A stretch of 64,000 nt of DNA from Actinacidiphila guanduensis (lineage in GTDB: Bacteria > Actinomycetota > Actinomycetes > Streptomycetales > Streptomycetaceae). The stretch lies in NCBI RefSeq assembly GCF_900103985.1, contig NZ_FNIE01000010.1, forward strand, positions 1 through 64,000, written 5' to 3'. The translations under genes were made by a program, and so were the position numbers. Shown in pieces: positions 1 through 7,259 of this stretch. Position 1 is the stretch's first letter, and the number at the start of each line of letters is the position of its first letter. A model generated the notes under the pieces. It was not told the origin of the DNA and made no database searches. It worked only from the letters and a program-made list of their open reading frames with translations.

Positions 1-221
1 CCGACACCATCCTCATGGTCTCCGGCCGCGCCTCCTTCGAACTCGCCCAAAAAGCCGTCATGGCCGGCATCCCCACCCTCGCCGCCGTCTCCGCCCCCTC
101 CTCCCTCGCCGTCGACCTCGCCCACGAAACCGGCCTCACCCTCATCGGCTTCCTCCGCGGCACCTCCATGAACGTGTACGCGGGCGAGGAACGTATCGCG
201 CTGGAACCGGCCCGGCTCTAG
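1..221 (+). CDS. fdhD: FdhD, formate dehydrogenase accessory sulfurtransferase (3' end only)
   Basis: The window opens inside this gene; only the last 72 codons or so are present, ending at TAG 219-221. The visible part has the family's C-terminal signature: SGRASFELAQKA, then GIPTLAAVSAPSSLAVDLA, and GFLRGTSMNVY near the end. FdhD acts in the cytoplasm, passing sulfur from a cysteine desulfurase to the molybdenum cofactor so that formate dehydrogenase becomes active. The catalytic cysteine-containing loop is upstream of the window and cannot be checked. The next gene lies on the other strand, so this is the 3' end of its transcript. Confidence 0.93.
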   Translation, partial: DTILMVSGRASFELAQKAVMAGIPTLAAVSAPSSLAVDLAHETGLTLIGFLRGTSMNVYAGEERIALEPARL

Positions 222-297
222 GGCTGCCGTACGGCTCCGGGGGTCGGTGAAAGCGAGGGCGCAGGGCCCGCCTGTCCGGGGCGATGATCGCCCCGGC

Positions 298-1419
298 TCA
301 CCGCGAGGTCTCCGGCAGGCGCGCCCCCGCCCTACCCGGGCCCGCAGCACCCTCGACGGCGGCACCCTCGCCGCCCGCACGCGGCCCCGCCTCGGCCACC
401 CCTTCGTCCCGTGCCCACCGCTTCGCGATCACCGCGCACACCATCAGCTGCATCTGGTGGAAGAGCATCAGCGGCAGCACCGCCAGCCCCGCCTGGCCGC
501 CGAAGAGGACGGTGGCCATGGGCAGGCCCGCGGCCAGGCTCTTCTTGGAGCCGGCGAAGACGATGGTGATCCGGTCGGCGCGGCCGAAGCCGAGCACGCG
601 GGCGCCCCACGAGGTGGCGCCGAGCATCACCGCGAGCAGCACGGCCTCGGCGGCGAGCAGTTCGAGCAGCCTGCTGAGCGGCACCTGGCCCCAGATCCCC
701 TCGGCCATGCCCGCGCTGAAAGCGGAGTAGACGACGAGCAGGATCGAGCCGCGGTCGACCAGGCCGAGGGCCTTGCGGTAGCGGGCGAGCAGCGGCGCCG
801 TCCAGCGGCGCAGCACCTGGCCCGCGGCGAAGGGCGCGAGCAGTTGCAGGGCGATGCCGGTGACCGCGTGCCCGCTGATCCCGGCGCTGCCGCCGATAAG
901 GGCGGCGGCGAGCAGCGGGGTGAGCACGATGCCGGCCAGGGAGGAGAAGGAGCCGGCGCAGATCGCCGCGGCCACGTTGCCGCGGGCGATGGAGGTGAAG
1001 GCGATGGCGGACTGGATGGTCGAGGGCAGCAGGCACAGGAAGAGGAAGCCGTTGTAGAGCTGCGGGGCGAGTACGTAGGGCACGAGGCCGCGGGCGGCCA
1101 GGCCGAGCAGCGGGAAGAGCACGAAGGTGGCGCCGAGGACGGTCAGGTGCAGCCGCCAGTGGCGCAGCCCGGTGAGGGCCTCGCGGGTGGAAAGGCGCGA
1201 GCCGTAGAGGAAGAAGAGCAGGCCCACCGCGGTGTTGGCGGCGCCGTCGGCGACCCGGGCACCGCCGCCGGTGGCGGGCAGCAGGGCCGCGAGCAGGACG
1301 GTGCCGAGCAGTGCGGCGATGTAGGGGTCGACGGGCAGGCGTCGTACGAGGCGGAGCACCCTGCCAGACTGCCCGCCCTCGCGGACATCGGGAACCCCGC
1401 TCGCCGCTCTGACTGTCAT
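298..1419 (-). CDS. bile acid:sodium symporter-like membrane transporter (SBF-like, YfeH type)
   Basis: A 373-residue polytopic membrane protein. After a short basic N-terminus (RRLPVDPYIAALLGT) come about nine or ten hydrophobic segments, with the SBF-like motifs LLPSTIQSAIAFTSIARGN in the middle and GSKKSLAAGLPMA near the C-terminus. The family moves organic anions with sodium; the substrate here cannot be read. It is divergent from the LysR gene at 1454, an arrangement typical of a LysR regulator and its target. The ATG at 1417-1419 has a weak GGGA ribosome site, but a perfect palindrome (1415-1435) covers the start. A GTG at 1357-1359, giving an N-terminus VLRLVRRLPVDPY, is therefore a real alternative start. 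Confidence 0.85.
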   Translation of the reverse strand: MTVRAASGVPDVREGGQSGRVLRLVRRLPVDPYIAALLGTVLLAALLPATGGGARVADGAANTAVGLLFFLYGSRLSTREALTGLRHWRLHLTVLGATFVLFPLLGLAARGLVPYVLAPQLYNGFLFLCLLPSTIQSAIAFTSIARGNVAAAICAGSFSSLAGIVLTPLLAAALIGGSAGISGHAVTGIALQLLAPFAAGQVLRRWTAPLLARYRKALGLVDRGSILLVVYSAFSAGMAEGIWGQVPLSRLLELLAAEAVLLAVMLGATSWGARVLGFGRADRITIVFAGSKKSLAAGLPMATVLFGGQAGLAVLPLMLFHQMQLMVCAVIAKRWARDEGVAEAGPRAGGEGAAVEGAAGPGRAGARLPETSR

Positions 1420-1435
1420 CGCGTCCCGCGATGAC
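1415..1435. promoter_or_regulatory. Perfect 9-3-9 palindrome between divergent transporter and LysR gene
   Basis: Arms GTCATCGCG and CGCGATGAC are separated by TCC. The palindrome sits in the space between two divergent starts (1419 and 1454) and overlaps the annotated transporter ATG. Its symmetry and position suit a LysR operator acting on both promoters. Binding is inferred, not shown. Confidence 0.55.
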
Positions 1436-1453
1436 CGGCGTAGGCTGGGCGGC

Positions 1454-2323
1454 ATGTTCGAACCGGTGCAGTTGCGGACGTTCCTGGCCGTCGCGCAGAC
1501 GCTGAGCTTCACCCGGGCCGCGCAGCGGCTGGGCCTGCGGCAGTCGACGGTGAGCCAGCACGTGCGGCGGCTGGAGGAGGCCGCGGGCTGCCGGCTGTTC
1601 GCCCGCGACACCCACGGCGTGGACCTCACCGAGGACGGCGAGGCGATGCTCGGTTTCGCCCGCACCATCCTGGAGGCCAACGAGCGGGCGGCCGGCTTCT
1701 TCGCCGGCACCCGGCTGCGCGGGCGGCTGCGGTTCGGCGTCTCGGAGGACTTCGTGCTCACCCGCCTGCCGGAGATCCTGGCCGCCTTCCGCCGCGAACA
1801 CCCCGAGGTCGACTTGGAGTTGACCGTCGAGCTGTCCGGCACCCTGCACCAGCTGCTGGGCGCGGGGCGGGTGGACCTGTGCCTGGCCAAGCGCTACGGG
1901 CCGGACGGGCCGGGGCAGTTGGTGTGGCGGGACAAACTGGTGTGGATCGGCAGCGAGCGGGTGCGAGTGGACCCGCACCGCCCGGTGCCGCTGATCGCCT
2001 TCCCGCCGCCGGGCATCACCCGGGCCCGCGCACTGGACGTCCTCGAACGGCACGGCAGGGCCTGGCGGGTGGCGTGCACGAGCGCGTCGCTGAGCGGGCT
2101 GGTGGCCGCGGCCCGCGCCGGGCTCGGCGTGATGGCGCACGCGCAGGGGCTGATCCCGCCCGGCCTGGTGCGGCTGCCGGCCCGCGCCGGGCTGCCTGAA
2201 CTCGGGGGTGTGGACTTCGTGTTGCTGCACGGCCGGGGCCGCCCGGAGGCGCAGGAGGCCGGGCAGGCGCTGGCCGAGTCCATCCTGGCGGCCGGCGACA
2301 GCCTCCACCGCCCGCTGCCGTAG
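1454..2323 (+). CDS. LysR-family transcriptional regulator
   Basis: A 289-residue protein of normal LysR length. The N-terminal winged helix-turn-helix covers about residues 1-60 (FLAVAQTLSFTRAAQRLGL, then RQSTVSQHVRRLE). An effector-binding domain follows from about residue 88 (LRFGVSEDFVLTRLPEIL). It is transcribed away from the SBF-like transporter with 34 bases between starts, so the transporter is the probable target and its substrate the probable inducer. The ATG at 1454 is the first start that gives a standard N-terminus (MFEPVQLRTFLAVAQ). Confidence 0.93.
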   Translation: MFEPVQLRTFLAVAQTLSFTRAAQRLGLRQSTVSQHVRRLEEAAGCRLFARDTHGVDLTEDGEAMLGFARTILEANERAAGFFAGTRLRGRLRFGVSEDFVLTRLPEILAAFRREHPEVDLELTVELSGTLHQLLGAGRVDLCLAKRYGPDGPGQLVWRDKLVWIGSERVRVDPHRPVPLIAFPPPGITRARALDVLERHGRAWRVACTSASLSGLVAAARAGLGVMAHAQGLIPPGLVRLPARAGLPELGGVDFVLLHGRGRPEAQEAGQALAESILAAGDSLHRPLP

Positions 2324-2794
2324 CGCCGGACAAGGGCCGGACGACGCCGGGCAGTTGCCAGGCGGGGAACAACAGGGACAAAAATTCCACATCGGCCCCG
2401 GAGACAGCCCGCCGCGCCCCAGCCCGTCCGTCCGCCGCACCCCGTCCGCCACGACCGGCCGCGCCGCCGCAGGTCCTCACCCGGTTCCGCGACTGCCCGG
2501 TTGGGGCGTTTTCGCGACCGGTGTGGCGGCGGTCCGCCGCCAGTGACGTAAAACCGCAGGAAGCGGGCCGCGGATGGAGTGAGCGTGACCGCGTGGGGCA
2601 GATTTGGTGGAGATCCGTGCAGGCGGCGGGCCCTGTCTGCCGCCCATACGGCAACACGGCACCCTTGCCGTACCGGGACACCGCCGTCTCACCAGCACCG
2701 ACGTCCGGCGTACCGGCGGTTTGTCCACCACTCCCGCTCCACCGAGGGATCGGGTAGCTTACGGGCCCGATCCGGCCCTCCAGGAGAACATGCG
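2324..2794. other. Non-coding leader region upstream of the acyl-CoA synthetase
   Basis: No convincing gene in 470 bases. Two inverted repeats stand out: a 19-base palindrome TGGCGGCGG-T-CCGCCGCCA at 2524-2542, and arms TACGGCAA (2647-2654) and TTGCCGTA (2665-2672) around a 10-base loop. Either could be a terminator for the LysR gene or a control element for the synthetase downstream; no clear -35/-10 pair is visible. Confidence 0.4.
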
Positions 2795-4621
2795 TTGCGT
2801 CAGTTCACGGTCCCCCCAATGGTCACCGCCCCGCAGGCGGGCGGCCTGGCGGATGCCGTCTACGCCAACGCCGAGGCCGCGCCCCACCGGGTGGCCCTCG
2901 GCCGGGCCGACGGGCAGGGCGGCTGGCTGGACGTGACGGCCGCCGAGTTCCGCGACGAGGTGCTCGCCCTGGCCAAGGGGCTGCTCTCGCAGGGCGTGCG
3001 CTTCGGCGACCGGGTCGCGATCATGTCCCGCACCCGCTACGAGTGGACGCTCTTCGACTTCGCCCTGTGGTCCATCGGCGCCCAGCCGGTGCCGGTGTAC
3101 CCGACCTCGTCCTCGGAGCAGGTGCGCTGGATGCTCCGCGACTGCGGGGCGGTCGCCGCGGTGGTGGAGCACGAGGACCACGCCATGACGATCGGCGCGG
3201 CCGTGGACGAGTTGCCCCGGCTGACCCGGCTGTGGCAGCTGGACTCCGACTGCGTCACCGAACTGATGGCGGCCGGGCGGACGATGAGCGACGAGGTGGT
3301 GCACCGGCACCGCAACGCGGTGACCCCGCAGGCGATCGCCACGGTGATCTACACCTCGGGCACCACCGGCCGCCCCAAGGGCTGCGTGCTCACCCACAGC
3401 AACTTCATGGCCGAGACCGACAACGTGGTGGCCCGCTGGGAGCCGATGTTCGCCAACCGGCCCGGCGAGGAGCCCTCCACGCTGCTCTTCCTGCCGCTGG
3501 CGCACGTCTTCGGCCGGATGGTCGAGGTGGGCTGCATACGCGCCGGAGTGCGGCTCGGCCACCAGCCGAGCATGGCGGCCGCCGATCTGCTGCCGGCCAT
3601 GGCCTCCTTCCGACCCACCTTCGTGCTGGCGGTGCCCTACGTCTTCGAGAAGGTCTTCCAGGCCGCCCGCCGCAAGGCCGAACTCGGCGGGAAGGTCGGC
3701 CCGTTCGAGAAGGCGGTGGACATCGCGGTGCGGCACGCGGAGGCGATGGAGGCCAAGGCGTTCGGCACCGGCCCGGGCCCGAGCGCGGCGCTGCGCATGC
3801 AGCACCAGCTCTACGACAAGCTCGTCTACAGCAAGGTCCGCGAGGCTCTGGGCGGGCGGGTGCGGCACGGCATCTCGGGCGGCTCGGCGATGGAGCGCCG
3901 GCTCGGCCTGTTCTTCGCCGGCGCGGGCGTGACGATCTACGAGGGCTACGGGCTGACCGAGACCACGGCCGCGGCAGTGGCCAACCCGCCGGAGCAGACC
4001 CGCTTCGGCACCGTGGGCCTGCCGGTGCCGGGCACGAGCGTGCTGATCGCCGACGACGGCGAGATATGGCTCAGCGGCGGCCAGGTCTTCACCGGTTACC
4101 TGGGCGACGAGGCGGCCACCGCGCAGGTGCTGCGGGAGGGCTGGCTGGCCACCGGCGACCTCGGCTCGCTCGACGAGGACGGCTACCTGACGATCACCGG
4201 GCGCAAGAAGGAGATCCTGGTCACCAGCGGCGGCAAGAGCCTGTCCCCCACCGTGCTGGAGGACAAGGTGCGCGCCCATCCGCTGGTCGGCCAGTGCATC
4301 GTGGTGGGCAACAACCGTCCCTACGTGGCGGCGCTGATCACGCTCGATCAGGACGCGGTGGAGCACTGGCTGAAGATGCTGGGCCGTCCGTCCTCGCCGG
4401 CCGCGGAGCTGGTGGACGACCCGGAGCTGGAGGCCGAGGTGCGCCGGGCGGTGGTGGCCGCCAACACCCTTGTCTCGCAGGCCGAGTCGATCCGCACCTT
4501 CCGCATCTTGGCCACGCAGTTCACCGAGGAGCGCGGCACGCTGACCCCGTCGATGAAGCTGAAGCGGCGGGCGATCGAGACGCTCTACGCGGCGGAGGTC
4601 GAGGCGCTGTACCGGCACTGA
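2795..4621 (+). CDS. Long-chain acyl-CoA synthetase (AMP-forming), FadD15-like
   Basis: A 608-residue ANL-superfamily enzyme that activates fatty acids to acyl-CoA through an acyl-adenylate. Visible motifs are the P-loop-like YTSGTTGRPKG at about residues 186-196, GYGLTETTAA near 384, the ATP-binding TGDLG, and GRKKEILVTSGGK near 468 that opens the mobile C-terminal domain. The start is the TTG at 2795, chosen because AGGAG (2782-2786) lies eight bases upstream and the resulting N-terminus (LRQFTVPP) matches actinobacterial homologues. An ATG at 2790 is out of frame and the ATG at 2819 would discard those residues. It appears monocistronic. Confidence 0.93.
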   Translation: MRQFTVPPMVTAPQAGGLADAVYANAEAAPHRVALGRADGQGGWLDVTAAEFRDEVLALAKGLLSQGVRFGDRVAIMSRTRYEWTLFDFALWSIGAQPVPVYPTSSSEQVRWMLRDCGAVAAVVEHEDHAMTIGAAVDELPRLTRLWQLDSDCVTELMAAGRTMSDEVVHRHRNAVTPQAIATVIYTSGTTGRPKGCVLTHSNFMAETDNVVARWEPMFANRPGEEPSTLLFLPLAHVFGRMVEVGCIRAGVRLGHQPSMAAADLLPAMASFRPTFVLAVPYVFEKVFQAARRKAELGGKVGPFEKAVDIAVRHAEAMEAKAFGTGPGPSAALRMQHQLYDKLVYSKVREALGGRVRHGISGGSAMERRLGLFFAGAGVTIYEGYGLTETTAAAVANPPEQTRFGTVGLPVPGTSVLIADDGEIWLSGGQVFTGYLGDEAATAQVLREGWLATGDLGSLDEDGYLTITGRKKEILVTSGGKSLSPTVLEDKVRAHPLVGQCIVVGNNRPYVAALITLDQDAVEHWLKMLGRPSSPAAELVDDPELEAEVRRAVVAANTLVSQAESIRTFRILATQFTEERGTLTPSMKLKRRAIETLYAAEVEALYRH

Positions 4622-4636
4622 GCGTTCCTCCTTCCC

Positions 4637-4671
4637 GACTCTCCGCAACAAGCCGTCATCGTAGCGGAGTC
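4637..4671. terminator. Weak hairpin between convergent genes
   Basis: CTCCGC (4641-4646) can pair with GCGGAG (4664-4669), with partial extension through GACT and TC. It lies between the stop codons of the acyl-CoA synthetase and the SLATT gene. The stem is short and the loop long. Confidence 0.35.
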
Positions 4672-4709
4672 GGCCGCCGGGCATGGGCCCGCTCCCGACA
4701 GTCGCGCCC

Positions 4710-5354
4710 TCAGGTTCCGGGCGGGCGGTCGGCGGACAGCGGGCCCTGCTCATTGAGTTGGCGGGTGGCCGCGCTGAACTCGACCTGCCAGGCGGTCGTC
4801 TCGGCCTCGATGTGGCCGCGCACAGCGGTCACCAGCCGGGAGACCAAAGCCAACTGCCGTTCCAGCTCGGCCGGTTCGAGCGGGGTGTCGGGGCCGGTAC
4901 GGGCGGCGGGTCCTGCCCGCAGCACGTCCGCGGCCCACTCCAGCCGCACCTCGCCGAGTTCGAAGCGCAGCGCGTGGGCGACGGCGATGTCGCGCATCCA
5001 GGCGGCGGACAGGCCGAAGAAGTGGTCGAAGCCCTTGCAGCCCGCCGCGGCGGCCAGCAGCACGTAGCCCCAGCCCTGGCCGGAGGAGCCGGTGGCGGCG
5101 GTGCCGAGCGGGATCGCGGTGCCGGCCACCGCGAAGGCGATGGCCAGGCCCTGCAGCAGCCGCGAGGCGGTCCGCTTGTTCTTCTTGTCCCGCAGGTACC
5201 AGGCGATGGCGTCCTCGGCGCTCTGCTCGGCCCAGGCCCGCAGCGCCGCGAGCGACTCGCGCTGGGCGGCCGGGCTGCCGGCGTCGATCGGCGGGAAGGG
5301 CAGCAGCCGCAGGTCCCGGCGCCGCCGGCCGCCGCTCTCCTGCCCGCCGTCCAC
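4710..5354 (-). CDS. SLATT-domain two-TM membrane protein
   Basis: A 214-residue protein with the plan of the SLATT (DUF4231-like) family: a helical N-terminal part (LAALRAWAEQSAEDAIAWY), two adjacent membrane helices at about residues 67-85 and 93-107, then a long amphipathic helical tail. SLATT proteins are predicted pore-forming effectors, often paired with nucleotide-signalling or SLOG-type partners. No such partner lies beside this gene, so a defence role is not supported here; related orphan copies are common in streptomycetes. The start is GTG 5352-5354, preceded by AGGAGG with eight bases of spacing. The family call rests on topology and motif resemblance. Confidence 0.7.
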   Translation of the reverse strand: MDGGQESGGRRRRDLRLLPFPPIDAGSPAAQRESLAALRAWAEQSAEDAIAWYLRDKKNKRTASRLLQGLAIAFAVAGTAIPLGTAATGSSGQGWGYVLLAAAAGCKGFDHFFGLSAAWMRDIAVAHALRFELGEVRLEWAADVLRAGPAARTGPDTPLEPAELERQLALVSRLVTAVRGHIEAETTAWQVEFSAATRQLNEQGPLSADRPPGT

Positions 5355-5724
5355 GGTCCGCCCCTCCTGCCGCGCCCCGCCGCACCCCCGTGCGAAGCCT
5401 GAGGGCGCAGCCTAGCGGCCGGGCCGCGCCGCGCGCAGGGGCGCGGGTACCGGCGCCCGCCGACTCTGCCCGTCCGTACGGCCCGGCACCCCTGTGACGC
5501 AAGGGGCGTGTATACGGAAACACCCGGGACGCGGCGAATTGCGTGGTGGACCCACCTCGCGGGGCCGGGCGGGCGGCGCCATGACCGCTGCTGGGCCCGC
5601 ACGGCGGCCGGGGTGGGCATATGCCCGTGCCTGCGGCCGCCTGTGACACGGGGCCCGGATGTGTAACCGGCGCGCAAGCTCACGGGTGAACCCGTGTTCA
5701 CCTGGGCCCCCTAGCATCGTCCGT
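5355..5724. other. Divergent intergenic region with several palindromes
   Basis: 370 bases between the SLATT gene and the methyltransferase. It holds a 12-base palindrome GGGCATATGCCC (5615-5626) and overlapping repeats CACGGGT/ACCCGTG and GTGAAC/GTTCAC at 5681-5701, described separately. No open frame here looks coding. Confidence 0.45.
5686..5701. promoter_or_regulatory. Candidate LexA (SOS) box upstream of methyltransferase
   Basis: GTGAAC-CCGT-GTTCAC contains an exact GAAC-N4-GTTC at 5688-5699, the actinobacterial LexA box core. It ends 24 bases before the methyltransferase ATG at 5725, a typical operator position. The same bases also form CACGGGT-GA-ACCCGTG (5681-5696), so another regulator is possible. 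Confidence 0.5.
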
Positions 5725-6456
5725 ATGCTGGACTACGACGTCGAGGCGGAGCGGTACGACGCGACCCGCGGGGGCGTGCCCCGGGCGGGCTCGGCGGCGC
5801 GCGCGGTGCTGGCCCTGGTCCCCGAACGGGCGCGCACCCTGCTGGACGTGGGCTGCGGCACCGGACTGGTCACCGAGCGGATGGACCGGCCGGGCCTGCG
5901 CGTGTACGGGGTGGACGCCTCCCCGGGAATGGCCCGGGTGGCGGCCTCGCGGATGGGCCCGCGCCTGGTGCTGGGCGACTGCCGGCACCTGCCCTTCGCC
6001 GACGACGCGCTGGACGCGGTGAGCGCGGTGTGGGTGCTGCACCTGCTGCCGGACGCGGCCGCGGTGGTGGCCGAGTGCGCGCGGGTGCTGCGGCCCGGCG
6101 GGGTCTTCGTGACCACCGTGGACAAGGACGCCGGGCACGACATGGACAGCGACGTCAACGAGTTGCTGGCGCCCTTCCGGGTGCGGCGGGCCTACGACGC
6201 GCAGGTGCGGGTGCAGGCGGTGGCGGCCGAGCACGGGCTGCGCCGGGCCGGCGAGGCCCGCTTCACCGGCCACGGGCAGGGGCGCTCGCCCGCCCGGGTG
6301 GCGGTCGATGTCGAACGGGGCACCTTCGCCTCGTCGCTGGCGCTGAGCAGCGAGCAGTCAGGCACGCTGGTCCGGCAGTTGTCGCTGCTGCCGGACCAGG
6401 ACGTGCCGCGGGCGGACCCGGTCTTCCGCCTGCTGGCGCTGCGCAAGGAGGGGTGA
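5725..6456 (+). CDS. Class I SAM-dependent methyltransferase
   Basis: A 243-residue cytoplasmic enzyme with a Rossmann-fold methyltransferase domain (Methyltransf_11 type). Motif I is LLDVGCGTGLVTE at about residues 36-48. GVDASPGMARVA follows as the acidic loop that binds the SAM ribose, then DALDAVSAVWVLHLL (motif IV region) and VLRPGGVFVTTVD. The substrate cannot be read; related proteins act on small molecules or quinones. The ATG at 5725 is preferred over longer in-frame starts because it gives the usual MLDYDVEAERYD N-terminus. A perfect SOS-box-like palindrome lies just upstream, suggesting DNA-damage control. Confidence 0.85.
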   Translation: MLDYDVEAERYDATRGGVPRAGSAARAVLALVPERARTLLDVGCGTGLVTERMDRPGLRVYGVDASPGMARVAASRMGPRLVLGDCRHLPFADDALDAVSAVWVLHLLPDAAAVVAECARVLRPGGVFVTTVDKDAGHDMDSDVNELLAPFRVRRAYDAQVRVQAVAAEHGLRRAGEARFTGHGQGRSPARVAVDVERGTFASSLALSSEQSGTLVRQLSLLPDQDVPRADPVFRLLALRKEG

Positions 6457-6483
6457 GCCCGGCCGCGGGGCGGCCGGGAGCGG

Positions 6484-7209
6484 TCACGTGGTCATGGCGG
6501 CGAGCTGGGCGAGCACCCACTCCTCGACGGCCTGGTGGGTCACCCCGAGCGAGGTCAGGGCGACGGCCGCGGGCTCCTGGTCGTCGCTGAGGACGCCGAG
6601 CAGGATGTGCTCGGTGCCGATGTAGTTGTGGCCCAGGCGCAGCGCCTCGCGCAGCACCAGCTGGAACACCCTCTTGGTCGCGGCGGCCACCGGCACGAGC
6701 CCTTCGACCGGCTCCTGCCGATCGCCGGGTGTGGCGACGGCCCGCCGGATCTGCTCGGGTGCCGGGCCGGTCGCGGCCAGGGCCATGGCGGCCAGGGTGT
6801 CGGTGCGCTCCAGCAGCCCGAGGACCAGGTGCTCGGGCGCCACCTCGCCGTGCAGCCCGTTGCGGGCCTCCTCCTGTGCCGCGGCCACCGCCTTGCGGGC
6901 GCGCGGGGTGAAGCGGGAGAAGGGCTCGGCGGAGGCGAGGAACTCCAGGTCCTCGGGGACCTTGGGCACGAAGCGCTTCTGGGCGGCCTGCTTGGTGACG
7001 CCCATGTGCTGACCGATGTCGGTCCAGGAGGCGCCGGCCCGGCGCGCCTGGTCCACGAAGTGTCCGATGAGATGGTCGGCGATGTCGCCGAGGTGGCCCG
7101 CGATGCCCACCGCGTGCTCGAGGTCGGCGAGCGGGTCGGGGTCGGGATGGAGCTGCTTCACGTACGCGATCAGGTCGTCGAGGCGCACGGGGTGCGGTTG
7201 CTCGGTCAT
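6484..7209 (-). CDS. Clp N-terminal-domain regulator with HTH
   Basis: A 241-residue protein without any AAA+ module. Residues about 58-80 form a helix-turn-helix (ASWTDIGQHMGVTKQAAQKRF). They are followed by two copies of the Clp-N repeat: FSRFTPRARKAVAAAQEEA through HLVLGLL near 97-135, and FQLVLREALRLGHNYIGTEHILLGVL near 183-210. In ClpC the repeats bind adaptors and substrates; joined to an HTH they suggest a transcription factor that senses misfolded proteins or Clp adaptors. Two identical inverted repeats (7212-7228 and 7240-7256) sit directly upstream, so autoregulation is likely. It lies downstream of the phosphodiesterase gene on the same strand, 50 bases away. Confidence 0.82.
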   Translation of the reverse strand: MTEQPHPVRLDDLIAYVKQLHPDPDPLADLEHAVGIAGHLGDIADHLIGHFVDQARRAGASWTDIGQHMGVTKQAAQKRFVPKVPEDLEFLASAEPFSRFTPRARKAVAAAQEEARNGLHGEVAPEHLVLGLLERTDTLAAMALAATGPAPEQIRRAVATPGDRQEPVEGLVPVAAATKRVFQLVLREALRLGHNYIGTEHILLGVLSDDQEPAAVALTSLGVTHQAVEEWVLAQLAAMTT

Positions 7210-7211
7210 GG

Positions 7212-7256
7212 GTCAACTCTAGGTTGACGATCCTCGGTCGTCAACCCTTGGTTGAC
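7212..7256. promoter_or_regulatory. Twin operator GTCAAC-N5-GTTGAC
   Basis: GTCAAC-TCTAG-GTTGAC (7212-7228) and GTCAAC-CCTTG-GTTGAC (7240-7256) have identical six-base arms and identical five-base spacers, 28 bases apart. The first begins three bases from the Clp-N/HTH start codon. Spacing and identity point to cooperative binding of a dimeric regulator, probably the adjacent gene product. Confidence 0.6.
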
Positions 7257-7259
7257 GAA

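Noticed and set aside
2647..2672. Riboswitch upstream of the acyl-CoA synthetase
   Set aside because: Only a simple hairpin is present; no known riboswitch core is visible.
4710..5354. Complete CBASS-like or SLATT defence system
   Set aside because: No nucleotide cyclase, SLOG, CARF or protease partner lies nearby.
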